Source: JACQZO01 sp964512325 (GTDB lineage: Bacteria; Patescibacteriota; Gracilibacteria; RBG-16-42-10). Taken from it: 64,000 nt of DNA. The position numbers were made by a program, and so were the translations under genes. The stretch covers positions 1-64,000 of the forward strand of contig CAZEGN010000006.1 in NCBI GenBank assembly GCA_964512325.1. Reading direction: 5' to 3'. Below, in pieces: positions 1-10,100 of the stretch. Each line of letters starts with the position of its first letter. Position 1 is the stretch's first letter. The notes under the pieces were generated by a model. It worked only from the letters and a program-made list of their open reading frames with translations. It was not told the DNA's origin and did not search any database.

Positions 1-1
1 T

Positions 2-3000
2 CGTGGTATTGCCATCGCACCGCATGGTCATACTTCAAACACTGAGCGTGTAGTACTTCGTGCTAATCGTGATGGCACCTACAGCGTAATCGCACCAGGC
101 GCAACAACAGCTGGTCCATTGCAAGGCGTTGATGTGGCACTCCTCACTAATCGCAACCTAGGAGATATCGTAACTACCCTAGCGCAACGTGTACAAACTA
201 ATAATGCTCCTGCAGCAAACACTCAGAACGTAGTAGCAGCAACAGGATCAAGTACCGACACCAGACCTACTGAAGCAGTAGCTCCTCAAGTAGCTGCACG
301 TGCCACTCCAAGAGAAGCAGCAGTCGCAGCCGCAAGAGTTGAGGCTCCTGCAGCAAGAGCAGACAATGTGGATGCTCGTTGGGATAGAAGCCACTTTACT
401 CCAGATCGTTTAGTAAATGCTGAGACTACTACACGTGTCGCAGCAGCACTAAGTCGAGGTCTTAACACCTTCTATGATGGCGGCAGATTCCGTGCCACTG
501 CTGACGCTAATCGACCTGGCGTAATTACTCTCCATTATCGAGGTGGAGATAATCAAGACCACAGCATTAGCTTCATGGTTGCCAATAATACTACTGACAA
601 CAATTCAGCTGCAGTACGCGATGATTATGATGTCATTGCAATTGATAGCCAAAACGTCGACTCTCTTTTCACTCGTACTCGTGGCGTTCAAGGTACCATT
701 GCCCACGTTATCGCTGATGCAATTGGAACAGGTTTCCGATATGACCCTACCCAAAGAGCTCGTTTGGAAGAAACATTAGCTCATGAGCTGGATAATAATA
801 CTACTGCTCAAGCTGATGCTCCTCGCCCTACCGCTACTGAACCTCAAAGAGCAGTCAGACCAGCACCAACTGCGCCAGCACGAGATGAACCACCAGTAGA
901 TACACGCGGTTTAGATAGCGACGATACTGCAGAGGATATTGCACCAAGCGATGATCAAGATACAGATACTACACCAACAGCAGTAGCTCCACGTAATCCT
1001 GCCGAAGCGCGCACACTAGCAAGTCGCGCCCAGCCTTTAGGAGAAAACGAGAATATTACCGCATTAGCTGATCCTGCTTTAGATGCGATTGATGGAGGCC
1101 TAACTTTCACTGCTCTAGAAGGCAGCGATGCTGAGGTGATAAGAGGAACTTCACGTACTGTTATTCGTTTAACACGAGCAACACTTGACGGTCACCCTGT
1201 CTACTTTGCAGAAACAGCGCCGGGCTCAACTGGTACAGGCAACTTCACCGCACATCCAATTGCCCGCATGCCGCTGGCTGACGCATTAAGAGAATTAAAC
1301 CGCGTCGCTACCGAAGGCCAACCTGCGCCACAAGCACAAGTAGCAAATGCACCTGCTGAACCTACAGTACGTACAGGGACAACCGCTACAGATCCTGAAG
1401 CTCCAAGCTCTGAAGTACAAAACTTTGCGAATGACAACGCATTACGTACAGTAGTAAGAAACATAGTTGAGGATATCAATCGACAAGTAGCGACTGTTCG
1501 ATCTCATCCGGGAAGTGAACGCGGCAGCTTAGTAATCGAGGATGCAAGTGACCGTAACAGATTTGTGATAGCTCATATTGACGGCTACGATGCTGAAAGC
1601 AGACCTGTTGGTCATATTGTTGGTGCTATGGGCGTCGAAATTGCACATACACGAACACCCCAGCCAATGGATGAAATTGCAGAGGCAGCACAACGAGCAT
1701 TGCATCCCAACGCACAAGTTGCTGGAATAAGTATTAGCCGCCATGTAACAGCTGCTGCTATACATGTGACACCAATGACCGTAACAACTGTCAATGTGAT
1801 TGGTGCTCCTGATCAAGGCCGCGAAGAAGGGGTTCGTGATGAAGAAATAGCTCCTGTTGCTAACCCAGTAGCTACACTGAATCGACTATTACACGCAGAA
1901 TTCAATAATCGCCAGGTTGGTGATGCCTTACATGAACAAGGTCGCTACTTCCTAGGCTTTATCAAAGTTGGACGCACTGAAGAACAAAGGCGTTTAGTCG
2001 AACATTTCAATAATGGTTCATTTGAGATTCAGCAAGCAGCAGAGAGTATTGCTGAACAGATTCGCATTCTGCATGAAATTCCAGGCTATGCTCGCGTACG
2101 GGTTCGCAGTCCACAACAAGTAATTGAAAAACTTGCAACTAACTTAGCCCGTGGAGGTGATATTACTGTGTCAGAATTAGTAGACGATTTGGGTATACCA
2201 ACTGATGACCAAGACTTGCGAGATCACCCTCAAGTCCAAAGCATAGTACGATCTGTACACCGCATCTGTACAATTGCTGCAGGCTTAACTCTTCCTCGTG
2301 GTAGTACAGAGGCACTTCGTACTCAACTGGTAAATCAAGCAGAGCGCGTGGAAACTACACGTAATCCAGTAGCCGCTTATAATGATGTTCGCGGTGAAGG
2401 TCAACCAGCATTGGATGCCTTGATTAATTACATCTCTGACCTCAACCGTAATGATCGCGTTCAAACAGCTCGCGGATCAACTGTAGATCGAGATATTATT
2501 GTTCGCCTTGGTATAACTGGCACGAGTGCTACTGAGGACAATTTACGAACTTGGCTCAATGAACGATTAAGCAGTGCCCACTCACCGGTAGCGGCATTAG
2601 CTGAGCTTAATCGTCTCCGCGAGTCAGGTGAAAATTATATTCGCGCTCAAGAAAATATGGTGCGCGAACACATTCGCCTTCGTGATGAAGCAATAAGAGA
2701 ATTAACGCGTTTACGTGGTTTAAGCGGAAATCATCAAGCTGAAATTCGATCAAAAGAGCAGTACATTGCAGCAGAAAACACTTATATCTCTGTACATCAA
2801 CGTGAATTTGCTGACCACAGAGTATCAAGCGCAATTGTTTTTAATCGCAATCTGGAACAAACACTGAATGCAGATCAATTACTCGCGGTTCGCATCGGCC
2901 TAGTAAGAGAATATGGTTTGCTTCAGAGAGATGTTACTGCCGATGCACCTACAGCCGCAGTTGCTAACCCGAATACTGCTCCGCAATCTTTACCGGCGAC

Positions 3001-6000
3001 TGTAACACCTGAAATGCGTACAGCAGCTAGTGCTGTCATTCCCAATATTACTTTACCGGACAATCTTGACAGCATGACTCATGCTGATTTGCTGAGAGCG
3101 CGGACCAATGCAGCACGTGAAATTCGTGAACATGTCTATCGTTACCAACCCGCAACTCAAGCTGAAATACAGCTGATCGAGCGTATGGATGCTGCTTTAC
3201 TGCGTCAGACAGTTGCTCAAAGAACTGCTGAAGCTATTGCTGCACATCTAAATAACTCACAGCGTTTCCGTGAAAGCAACATCACCGTGTCAGCCTCTGA
3301 AATTGAACGTTCACTGCTAGGTGTTGGAGTTGGTGGCGGCTTACTCTTCAACCAAACTGGTCTTGATGCCGGTATGGTTGGTATTGGCATGAGCGTACGT
3401 CCTATACGTATTACAACAAGAGGTGGTCGCGGCTATATCGAAATCGCTCGTATTGAAGCAGGAGTTGGTTTAACATCAACCGGTACTGTTGCCCCAGGAT
3501 TAAGTGTTCGCCCTATTCACTGGGAAGTAAGAGTTGGCGGAGAAGGTCAAACTACTATTGAAACTGGAGTTGTTGCTGCATTTACACCTGAATTTGGTGG
3601 CGTAAGCGCCGGTATATATGCTGGTGTTCGCCATTATCTTGGTCATGGAGTAGACTTTAGCGCCCAAGTAGGAGCCGGGGCTGTCATTGGCTTTGCTGGT
3701 GGTGCCACTCCCTATGTCGGTGCCATGTTAGGCTTTGAGCGAAATACACCAGCTCATTTTGAAGAAGCACGTCGTAATCTTTTAGTAGCAATGCGTCTAC
3801 ATGATGTGAACGATACTCAACAACCAAGCATTGCAGAAAAACGTGAGCGCATACTAGCACTCATTCCTTCACTTGAAACAGATCTTAATGGTGCAATGAA
3901 TGACGCACTCGTGGAGTCTCTTTATGCAATGCTTCAACGCTCAGTGAACTCTAACTCGCATATTGAGAGCGGTCCTAATAGCCCAATAGCCATATCTGGA
4001 GGAGGATTAATATTCGGTGCTATCGTTAATGAGAGAGGTGTAATGGCAGGTCTCGGTTTCTTCATCAAATTACGTATTGGCGCATCTCTAGAATACCAGT
4101 TCGTGCCAGGTAGCCGCGAAGCTCGCTTTGCCCTAATTCATAATCGAAATGAAGAAATGATTCGCCGTTTGCAGGCAAACACTCGCACGCTCAATGCGCC
4201 AAATGGTGATACACAAAGAACCACTACTCTCCAAGTAGATCTGACATCTCCAACAGTAGGTGTAGATCGAAGTGGTGAAATCAGACCAGTAATACATACG
4301 GACCGAACTGAAACAAGAGGGGCTGTTCGTGTAGATACTCCAGGACAACTTGATCAGACCATTAATACTTTCTTACGAACAGTTGCCGGCGTTGAAGTAC
4401 AGGACAACCATATTCGGGTGGCTCAGCCTCGTTCCAATATTCAATATCGTTTCGTTAGCTTGGTACCAGGAATCCGTATTAGTGCTAGTGCTAATAACCG
4501 CAGCGCTGAATTCACTCGCGCAGAGAATGCGACCTCGTTTAATATTGTACGTCGACTGATTACAAGCGGTCCAAGTACAACAGCCTCCGGTCGTAGCAAT
4601 GTTGAAGTAGTCATGTTTGTTCCTCGTAGTGCCACACCACTTGAAATTGATACGATGCTCACTAATGCCACTTTAGGCCGTACAAACTATGTATCAGTTG
4701 ATGTAAATCCAGGTAACACTAGTGAAGCACTCTATTTCGACATGCAGCCTTCAGTTGTAGCCACCCGTGCGGCAGCTAACGGCGCTAACCCAGCACCGGC
4801 TCAGCCAGCAACAGCTCCTGCTAATGAACCGGCTGTCAACCGTGAGGAAATCGAACGTTTAGTTGGAGCGGCCGTAGATAATGACTCAAATCCCCATGAT
4901 CGCCAACTGCTTGATCGTGTATTTACCGCATTCACAACTAATGATCGCGCTCCTGGCAGCTTAATGAATCGTTTCCGTGCTCATGCTAATAACGTGCGTG
5001 CACACTATACTAGCGTAAGTCGTGGTGTGAGAACTTTTGATGGTGAAGGCTACCGTGCAGAGATGCAAGCCTTTATTGAGCAACAGCTGCCAAGCATTAT
5101 TGGCAACGAGCGCTTTAGTGAAAACATGAACTGGGCCTCAATTACCAACGCTCTCATTGCAGCTGCAAATGTAGCAGAGATTTCTAGCTTACCACCAGAG
5201 GAGCAAAGTCGTCAGGTTCATCGCCGAATTAGATCGGTTAGAAACGATCCTCAACCATTGGTTAGAGGTGAACGGCGCGGACTAAGTGCTCAAGAAGTAA
5301 CAGGTGCTCACTTAGACATGGACAGATTGGCGCTCACGATTCCAGCTGAGGTACGTACTGGACCAGATGCTGAAGGCACACCAATTCCTACAGGTCGTGT
5401 CATACGTGTTCAATCAACTGTAAGTCGTGAGAATCACAATACTGTATTCCGTGAGGCTATTAGCTCAGAACGTGAATCATTCAAAACAGTGACTCGTATT
5501 GAGCATGCAATGAATGAAACAACAACTCCAGCTCAAAGAGCATTCCGTCAGCATATGTTCGCTTCAATGATTGATCTAGCATATGTACGCATCAATGTAG
5601 CGAACTTATTTGCTCGCACCTTATCAACTGAAGAAAGAGCTAGCTTGAATCGAGCATACAGCAATCTTAATCCAACTGATCGTGACATTTTAGGTCGCTA
5701 TGTGAGACGAGGTCATTTAAGCACTAACCAAGAGGCTCGAGCACGAGAAATTATGGCAAACATTCCTGATGCAGATCGTACAATGTTTACCAACATGGCG
5801 ACCGCATTAAATACGATCAGTGAACAAGTTCGTGCTGCAGCAATTCGTGGTGATGAAAATGTAATGATAACTAACAATAACGTCAGCATTCCTGTTCATA
5901 TTACCGCAAGTATCGCCTACTCAATCCACGCTGGTGGCAGCAATCACGAAGCTCGAATTGGTAATTGTGGAAACGTACTTGTCGACGCAGGATTGCGTTT

Positions 6001-6268
6001 ATCTGGACCAGGTGAAACTCCAGTCACTCCAGCAACTGCAGCAATTGCCTACGGCCGTGACGCAATTGCTCTCAACAACGAGGTTCAAGCAACTCGCATC
6101 CCTGGTTGGGATTTGATTATCGGCTTAGCCGCAGGCTATCAACAAAGTGCAGAACCTACAGTCCCAGGTGATCACCCTAATGGCCGTGATCCAGGCATTC
6201 CACGTCGCAACATTCCTGATCAAAATCATCCAAATGCTCGGGATCCTGGTATTCCACAACGAAATTAA
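2..6268 (+). CDS. Giant Ala/Arg/Asn-rich protein of unknown function, 5' end outside window
   Basis: The frame is open from base 2 to a TAA at 6266-6268, so at least 2088 residues are present and the true start lies upstream. A TTG at 119 is an internal Leu codon, not a convincing start. I do not recognise a known family. Low-complexity Ala/Pro/Thr/Asp linkers (about 180-1030 and 4760-4860) separate more structured helical blocks. A glycine-rich, beta-like segment is encoded at about 3320-3740 (for example GVGVGGGLLF and VGAGAVIGFAGG), and a second one at about 3990-4130. The C-terminus carries an imperfect duplication of HPN(G/A)RDPGIP(R/Q)RN. No C-terminal membrane anchor or LPXTG motif is visible. 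The next gene is a secreted surface protein, which is only weak support for an envelope role. Confidence 0.85.
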   Translation, partial: RGIAIAPHGHTSNTERVVLRANRDGTYSVIAPGATTAGPLQGVDVALLTNRNLGDIVTTLAQRVQTNNAPAANTQNVVAATGSSTDTRPTEAVAPQVAARATPREAAVAAARVEAPAARADNVDARWDRSHFTPDRLVNAETTTRVAAALSRGLNTFYDGGRFRATADANRPGVITLHYRGGDNQDHSISFMVANNTTDNNSAAVRDDYDVIAIDSQNVDSLFTRTRGVQGTIAHVIADAIGTGFRYDPTQRARLEETLAHELDNNTTAQADAPRPTATEPQRAVRPAPTAPARDEPPVDTRGLDSDDTAEDIAPSDDQDTDTTPTAVAPRNPAEARTLASRAQPLGENENITALADPALDAIDGGLTFTALEGSDAEVIRGTSRTVIRLTRATLDGHPVYFAETAPGSTGTGNFTAHPIARMPLADALRELNRVATEGQPAPQAQVANAPAEPTVRTGTTATDPEAPSSEVQNFANDNALRTVVRNIVEDINRQVATVRSHPGSERGSLVIEDASDRNRFVIAHIDGYDAESRPVGHIVGAMGVEIAHTRTPQPMDEIAEAAQRALHPNAQVAGISISRHVTAAAIHVTPMTVTTVNVIGAPDQGREEGVRDEEIAPVANPVATLNRLLHAEFNNRQVGDALHEQGRYFLGFIKVGRTEEQRRLVEHFNNGSFEIQQAAESIAEQIRILHEIPGYARVRVRSPQQVIEKLATNLARGGDITVSELVDDLGIPTDDQDLRDHPQVQSIVRSVHRICTIAAGLTLPRGSTEALRTQLVNQAERVETTRNPVAAYNDVRGEGQPALDALINYISDLNRNDRVQTARGSTVDRDIIVRLGITGTSATEDNLRTWLNERLSSAHSPVAALAELNRLRESGENYIRAQENMVREHIRLRDEAIRELTRLRGLSGNHQAEIRSKEQYIAAENTYISVHQREFADHRVSSAIVFNRNLEQTLNADQLLAVRIGLVREYGLLQRDVTADAPTAAVANPNTAPQSLPATVTPEMRTAASAVIPNITLPDNLDSMTHADLLRARTNAAREIREHVYRYQPATQAEIQLIERMDAALLRQTVAQRTAEAIAAHLNNSQRFRESNITVSASEIERSLLGVGVGGGLLFNQTGLDAGMVGIGMSVRPIRITTRGGRGYIEIARIEAGVGLTSTGTVAPGLSVRPIHWEVRVGGEGQTTIETGVVAAFTPEFGGVSAGIYAGVRHYLGHGVDFSAQVGAGAVIGFAGGATPYVGAMLGFERNTPAHFEEARRNLLVAMRLHDVNDTQQPSIAEKRERILALIPSLETDLNGAMNDALVESLYAMLQRSVNSNSHIESGPNSPIAISGGGLIFGAIVNERGVMAGLGFFIKLRIGASLEYQFVPGSREARFALIHNRNEEMIRRLQANTRTLNAPNGDTQRTTTLQVDLTSPTVGVDRSGEIRPVIHTDRTETRGAVRVDTPGQLDQTINTFLRTVAGVEVQDNHIRVAQPRSNIQYRFVSLVPGIRISASANNRSAEFTRAENATSFNIVRRLITSGPSTTASGRSNVEVVMFVPRSATPLEIDTMLTNATLGRTNYVSVDVNPGNTSEALYFDMQPSVVATRAAANGANPAPAQPATAPANEPAVNREEIERLVGAAVDNDSNPHDRQLLDRVFTAFTTNDRAPGSLMNRFRAHANNVRAHYTSVSRGVRTFDGEGYRAEMQAFIEQQLPSIIGNERFSENMNWASITNALIAAANVAEISSLPPEEQSRQVHRRIRSVRNDPQPLVRGERRGLSAQEVTGAHLDMDRLALTIPAEVRTGPDAEGTPIPTGRVIRVQSTVSRENHNTVFREAISSERESFKTVTRIEHAMNETTTPAQRAFRQHMFASMIDLAYVRINVANLFARTLSTEERASLNRAYSNLNPTDRDILGRYVRRGHLSTNQEARAREIMANIPDADRTMFTNMATALNTISEQVRAAAIRGDENVMITNNNVSIPVHITASIAYSIHAGGSNHEARIGNCGNVLVDAGLRLSGPGETPVTPATAAIAYGRDAIALNNEVQATRIPGWDLIIGLAAGYQQSAEPTVPGDHPNGRDPGIPRRNIPDQNHPNARDPGIPQRN

Positions 6269-6300
6269 TTGACACAAATGAAAAATATTTGTAATATAAT
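6269..6300 (+). promoter_or_regulatory. Promoter of the DUF11 surface protein gene
   Basis: A perfect TTGACA (6269-6274) is followed by TAATAT (6292-6297) at 17 bases, overlapping TATAAT (6295-6300). The start codon at 6318 is only about 10-15 bases beyond the expected transcription start, so the mRNA has a very short leader without a Shine-Dalgarno sequence. Confidence 0.65.
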
Positions 6301-6317
6301 GAGAAATTTATAAAGCT

Positions 6318-7106
6318 ATGAAAAAGCTACTACTTCGAGGAATAACCCTCAGCTCCGTGGGAGCAATAGTTATTACATTACTGTTACCAACAACACCAAA
6401 CCTTACTAGCTTTGCGGCTGCCGGTGATTGGAAACCAGACACTACCTATGGAAGCACCTTTGATCGAGGCACCACCGGTTTTCCTCATGCCACAGGTATT
6501 AGTCGAGGCACGGATGCTCAAGTTCGACCTGACAATCAAGGCGAATCGACTCAAGAGTTACGAATCAATAGAGCAGCTTTAGATAGTGGTAGTGTATTTA
6601 CTTGTGACATGAGCAATCCAAATAACCATTTGGACGAAGTAGATAATCTCCATTATTTCCCAGACGGTCTTCCTTATACATCTTTCAATAATTACCGCAA
6701 TGAGTTTACTAATGACTCAGCAAATCCACCGCTAAACTTTTTCGGTAGCAATAGCAGTAATGCAACTATCGCTGGCGAAGTAGAGCGTAATTATTTGGGT
6801 GGCGCAGTATTTCATCCTACACCACAAATAATTAATGGTACTAATGGTGCCAAAGATTTAATCAATCTTACCGATAGCAACTTAGGTACTGGTGATGATT
6901 TATATATCATGGCATATGTACATAATAATGGTGCTACTGCCTTAAATCCTACGCTCGTTAATCCTCGTGCATCACTTACTGCTCCAGATGGCAGCACAGT
7001 GAACTTAAGCACTATGGCACAAAATACCCGCATGCACTTTTCAATCCCAACACGTGCATTACCAAATGGCGGAAAACAAGTAGATCTTGTCAATCGATTG
7101 AGATAA
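6318..7106 (+). CDS. N-terminal part of an interrupted secreted surface protein
   Basis: The 262-residue product begins with a typical signal peptide: basic MKK and R, a hydrophobic core near residues 9-25, and a likely cleavage site around FAAAG at 33-37. The rest is Asn/Thr/Ser-rich and looks extracellular. The frame ends at TAA 7104-7106, but reading continues open in the same frame through to 10970. A single T-to-A change at 7104 would restore Lys and give one protein of about 1550 residues. I therefore read this as the N-terminal part of one gene broken by a nonsense change, or by a sequencing or assembly error, not as a separate gene. The promoter at 6269-6300 is intact. Confidence 0.8.
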   Translation: MKKLLLRGITLSSVGAIVITLLLPTTPNLTSFAAAGDWKPDTTYGSTFDRGTTGFPHATGISRGTDAQVRPDNQGESTQELRINRAALDSGSVFTCDMSNPNNHLDEVDNLHYFPDGLPYTSFNNYRNEFTNDSANPPLNFFGSNSSNATIAGEVERNYLGGAVFHPTPQIINGTNGAKDLINLTDSNLGTGDDLYIMAYVHNNGATALNPTLVNPRASLTAPDGSTVNLSTMAQNTRMHFSIPTRALPNGGKQVDLVNRLR

Positions 7107-7127
7107 GAAAATGCCTATGCATTAGAC

Positions 7128-10100
7128 TTGCAGAACTATGTTAACCCTTGTTACGGATTTAACAGCACAATTGGTCAACAGATTTCAGATTTAACAAGAA
7201 TCAGAAACTCATCCAGTGAACCACTCACCTTCTCAATTAGCAGTGCCTATATTAGGAATCCTTTTATTACAGACGAATCTAATCCTAATTATCAGGTTGA
7301 ATTCCCTGGCAATGCATTGACACAACTAATTGATCCAGCACTCAGCCAATCATATGTTGGCAATCAAAGTAATATTGCTACACTAACTGAGAATCAGGGC
7401 GCCCGAATTAGTAGTGGACGCAGCTCTGACCCAAACAGAAGAGATGATGCAAGACAAAGATTTGATCTCACTGATAACATTGATTGTTCTGAAGGCGGAT
7501 TGAACGACAGCAATACCGAATGTAACGCCTTCGCACCACCAATATTGGTAACTCAAGATGGAGTCAGCGAATTTGACGGTGCTTGGTATGGTTCTACAGA
7601 ATTCTTTAGATATGTAGGTTTAAACATCAATGCTGTCCCAGCTGAGCCCGAGCTTTCTGTAAGCAAATCAGTACGTCCAAGCACAGCTAGTCCAAGTGCA
7701 TTTACTTCAAACGGTCCTACCTCTACCAGTTTAACTGGAGCTGGCAATGGCACACTTGAATACATGATCACACTGCAAAACACAGGTAATGTTGATTTGG
7801 ATAACATCAATTTAGTTGATGTATTGCCACCAGAGTTGGCCCCTGTTGGAACATCATCAGAGATTGCAGGCCAGATTTCTATCTGTTCCGATTTAGCAAC
7901 AGCGATCAATGTATCTGCCCCTTGTACAATAGTTAGGCTTGCTAGTATTGCTCTGACTGACTCAAATCGAATTGTATTGGATTCTGAAGATTTGGGTATT
8001 AGCGCTACTCGCCCACTCGCTCGTGACCCAGAATTTATTACAACAGGAACTGGCAGTGAAGGTGAAGTATTACGCATTCGTTTCTTCATGACTGCACAAT
8101 GTGTAGCCGATGATGACGACACCGCAATCAATTACGCTATCGTCAGTGCTGAATCTAACACTGTAGCAGCAACGATTACCACTCGTTCTGGCTTTACTGC
8201 CCACAGCGGTGGCTTAAATGTATCGTCTGAGCAATGGACCACTTATTTCCCTGGACACAGTTTAAATACTAGCGATGGCAGCAATCCAGCTACCAACGAT
8301 ACGACGGTTACATTAGCTCCATGTTCTACTCCTGATGAGCCTCGAATCAAAATTGGTAAATATGTAAGACGCGTTTCTCCAAACGAGGAAACTAGCGAAC
8401 CAGTATTTGGTACTGGTGCTATTAGTACGACGATTACTGGTACCAGTGATGGTAGCGTTGAATATGCTGTGCTCGTCGAAAATATTGGTACTGGGGCAAT
8501 TAATGAAATTTACTTTGGTGACTATTTACCAACTGACCAAGCATTCGTCCCAGGCAGTATTAGAGTCGAGTATTGTCTTAATAATCAACAAGCACGGGAA
8601 GGAAACGTTTGTACTGGAGGAGGGTCTAGTGTTAGTGATAGCGCTTATAACGCTACTACCAATATCCTCGCCCTTAATACCATCAACTTAGCTGACCTCA
8701 ACGAAGGAGAAGTACTCCGCATACGTTGGAGAATGAGCAGCGTATGTACTCCAGTCGGAACAACGCCACCGACCGCTCAAAACTATGCTCTGATATACGC
8801 AACTGTCGGACAGGATGGCGTAGAGACATTCCTCTTCCCTGACATCATGCGCACAGCAACAACTCCTTACAACATCAGTGATAGCGCCTATAGCGTTGCC
8901 GTTGATCTTAATCCGGCTACTGTTGGAGGAGATATTACTCCATTTGCTACTAACACAACCCGAGTCACATTAAACAACTGTGACACGCCGCCACCTAGCG
9001 TTGAAAAATCAGTTTCAACAACTGCGCGTGGTAATGGTACTACACCAACAACCTTCATGACCAATGATAGTACTGCAACTGCAGTAGACTTTGGTCAGCA
9101 AGCTGGTGCCTATACAGTGCACTATCGCGTGGAAGTAACAAATGAAAGTGAAGAAGCAACTCTAGAAAATGTACTCCTTCAGGATCGCTTCTATTATCGC
9201 AATGGTTCAACGGTAAGTGCCCCAAATATTGTGCAGCCAGTTGGTGCGCTGCTTGATACGAGAGTTGTTAACAGTGATAACACTGAGACATACCAGCCAA
9301 GCGTGCGACGTGTTATTTACACAAGTAGAGGCTCAGATAATGTAGTGACCTTTACTATTCCAAGCTTATTGCCAGGTGAAACACTTGCTTTCTACTATGA
9401 TATTGTCATCGACCCAGGTACACGCTCAACTACACAGTACCATCGCAATGAAGTACAAGTGTGTTATGACGAAAACGGTCCTAATGACGATGAGGATTGT
9501 AATGGGGACAGTGATCGTGTCTTCAATCAAGACATTCCTAGAACTCAAAATCCTCTAGCACTGACTATTATCAAAACAGTTAATGGCCAAGATGCTAACA
9601 ACGACAATACTGCTGTTACAGTAAATAATGGTGCTACGCTTACCTATGTAGTAACGGTAACCGCACCAAGCACCAATAGTGCTACGGTTACTGGCATTGT
9701 CTTGAGTGATAATGTGACCGGCTTACCTAATATCAGCAATGTACGTTCAATTAGCTTAACCACACCAACTGGTACTTGTGCTACTCCATGTGCACTTACC
9801 AGCATGAGTGAATTAGCAGCTCGCAGCTTCGATCTTGCTGCAGGTCAAACTGCAACTCTCACTTACACCGCTACTGGTATAAACGGTACCACCACATTAA
9901 GTGCCCGCAATCGCAATACAGCTACTGCTACTCCTGATGAAGACAATGATCGTAATCCTGCACCAGTAAACGATCCTGCAACTGTATTTGTGCGTCCTGC
10001 CCCAGAAGATGAAGAAGAGCCACGCACCAACTTCCGCATTAACAAAGAGGCTAATCCTACGATTACTCGCCATGGTGATGAGGTAACTTATACGATTACC

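Noticed and set aside
119..121. TTG as start of the giant protein
   Set aside because: The frame is open upstream to the window edge and reads as ordinary protein, so this TTG is an internal Leu codon.
7553..8131. 192-codon open frame on the minus strand inside the DUF11 gene
   Set aside because: It is a shadow of a Thr/Ser/Asn-rich plus-strand repeat gene, with no start signal or recognisable product.
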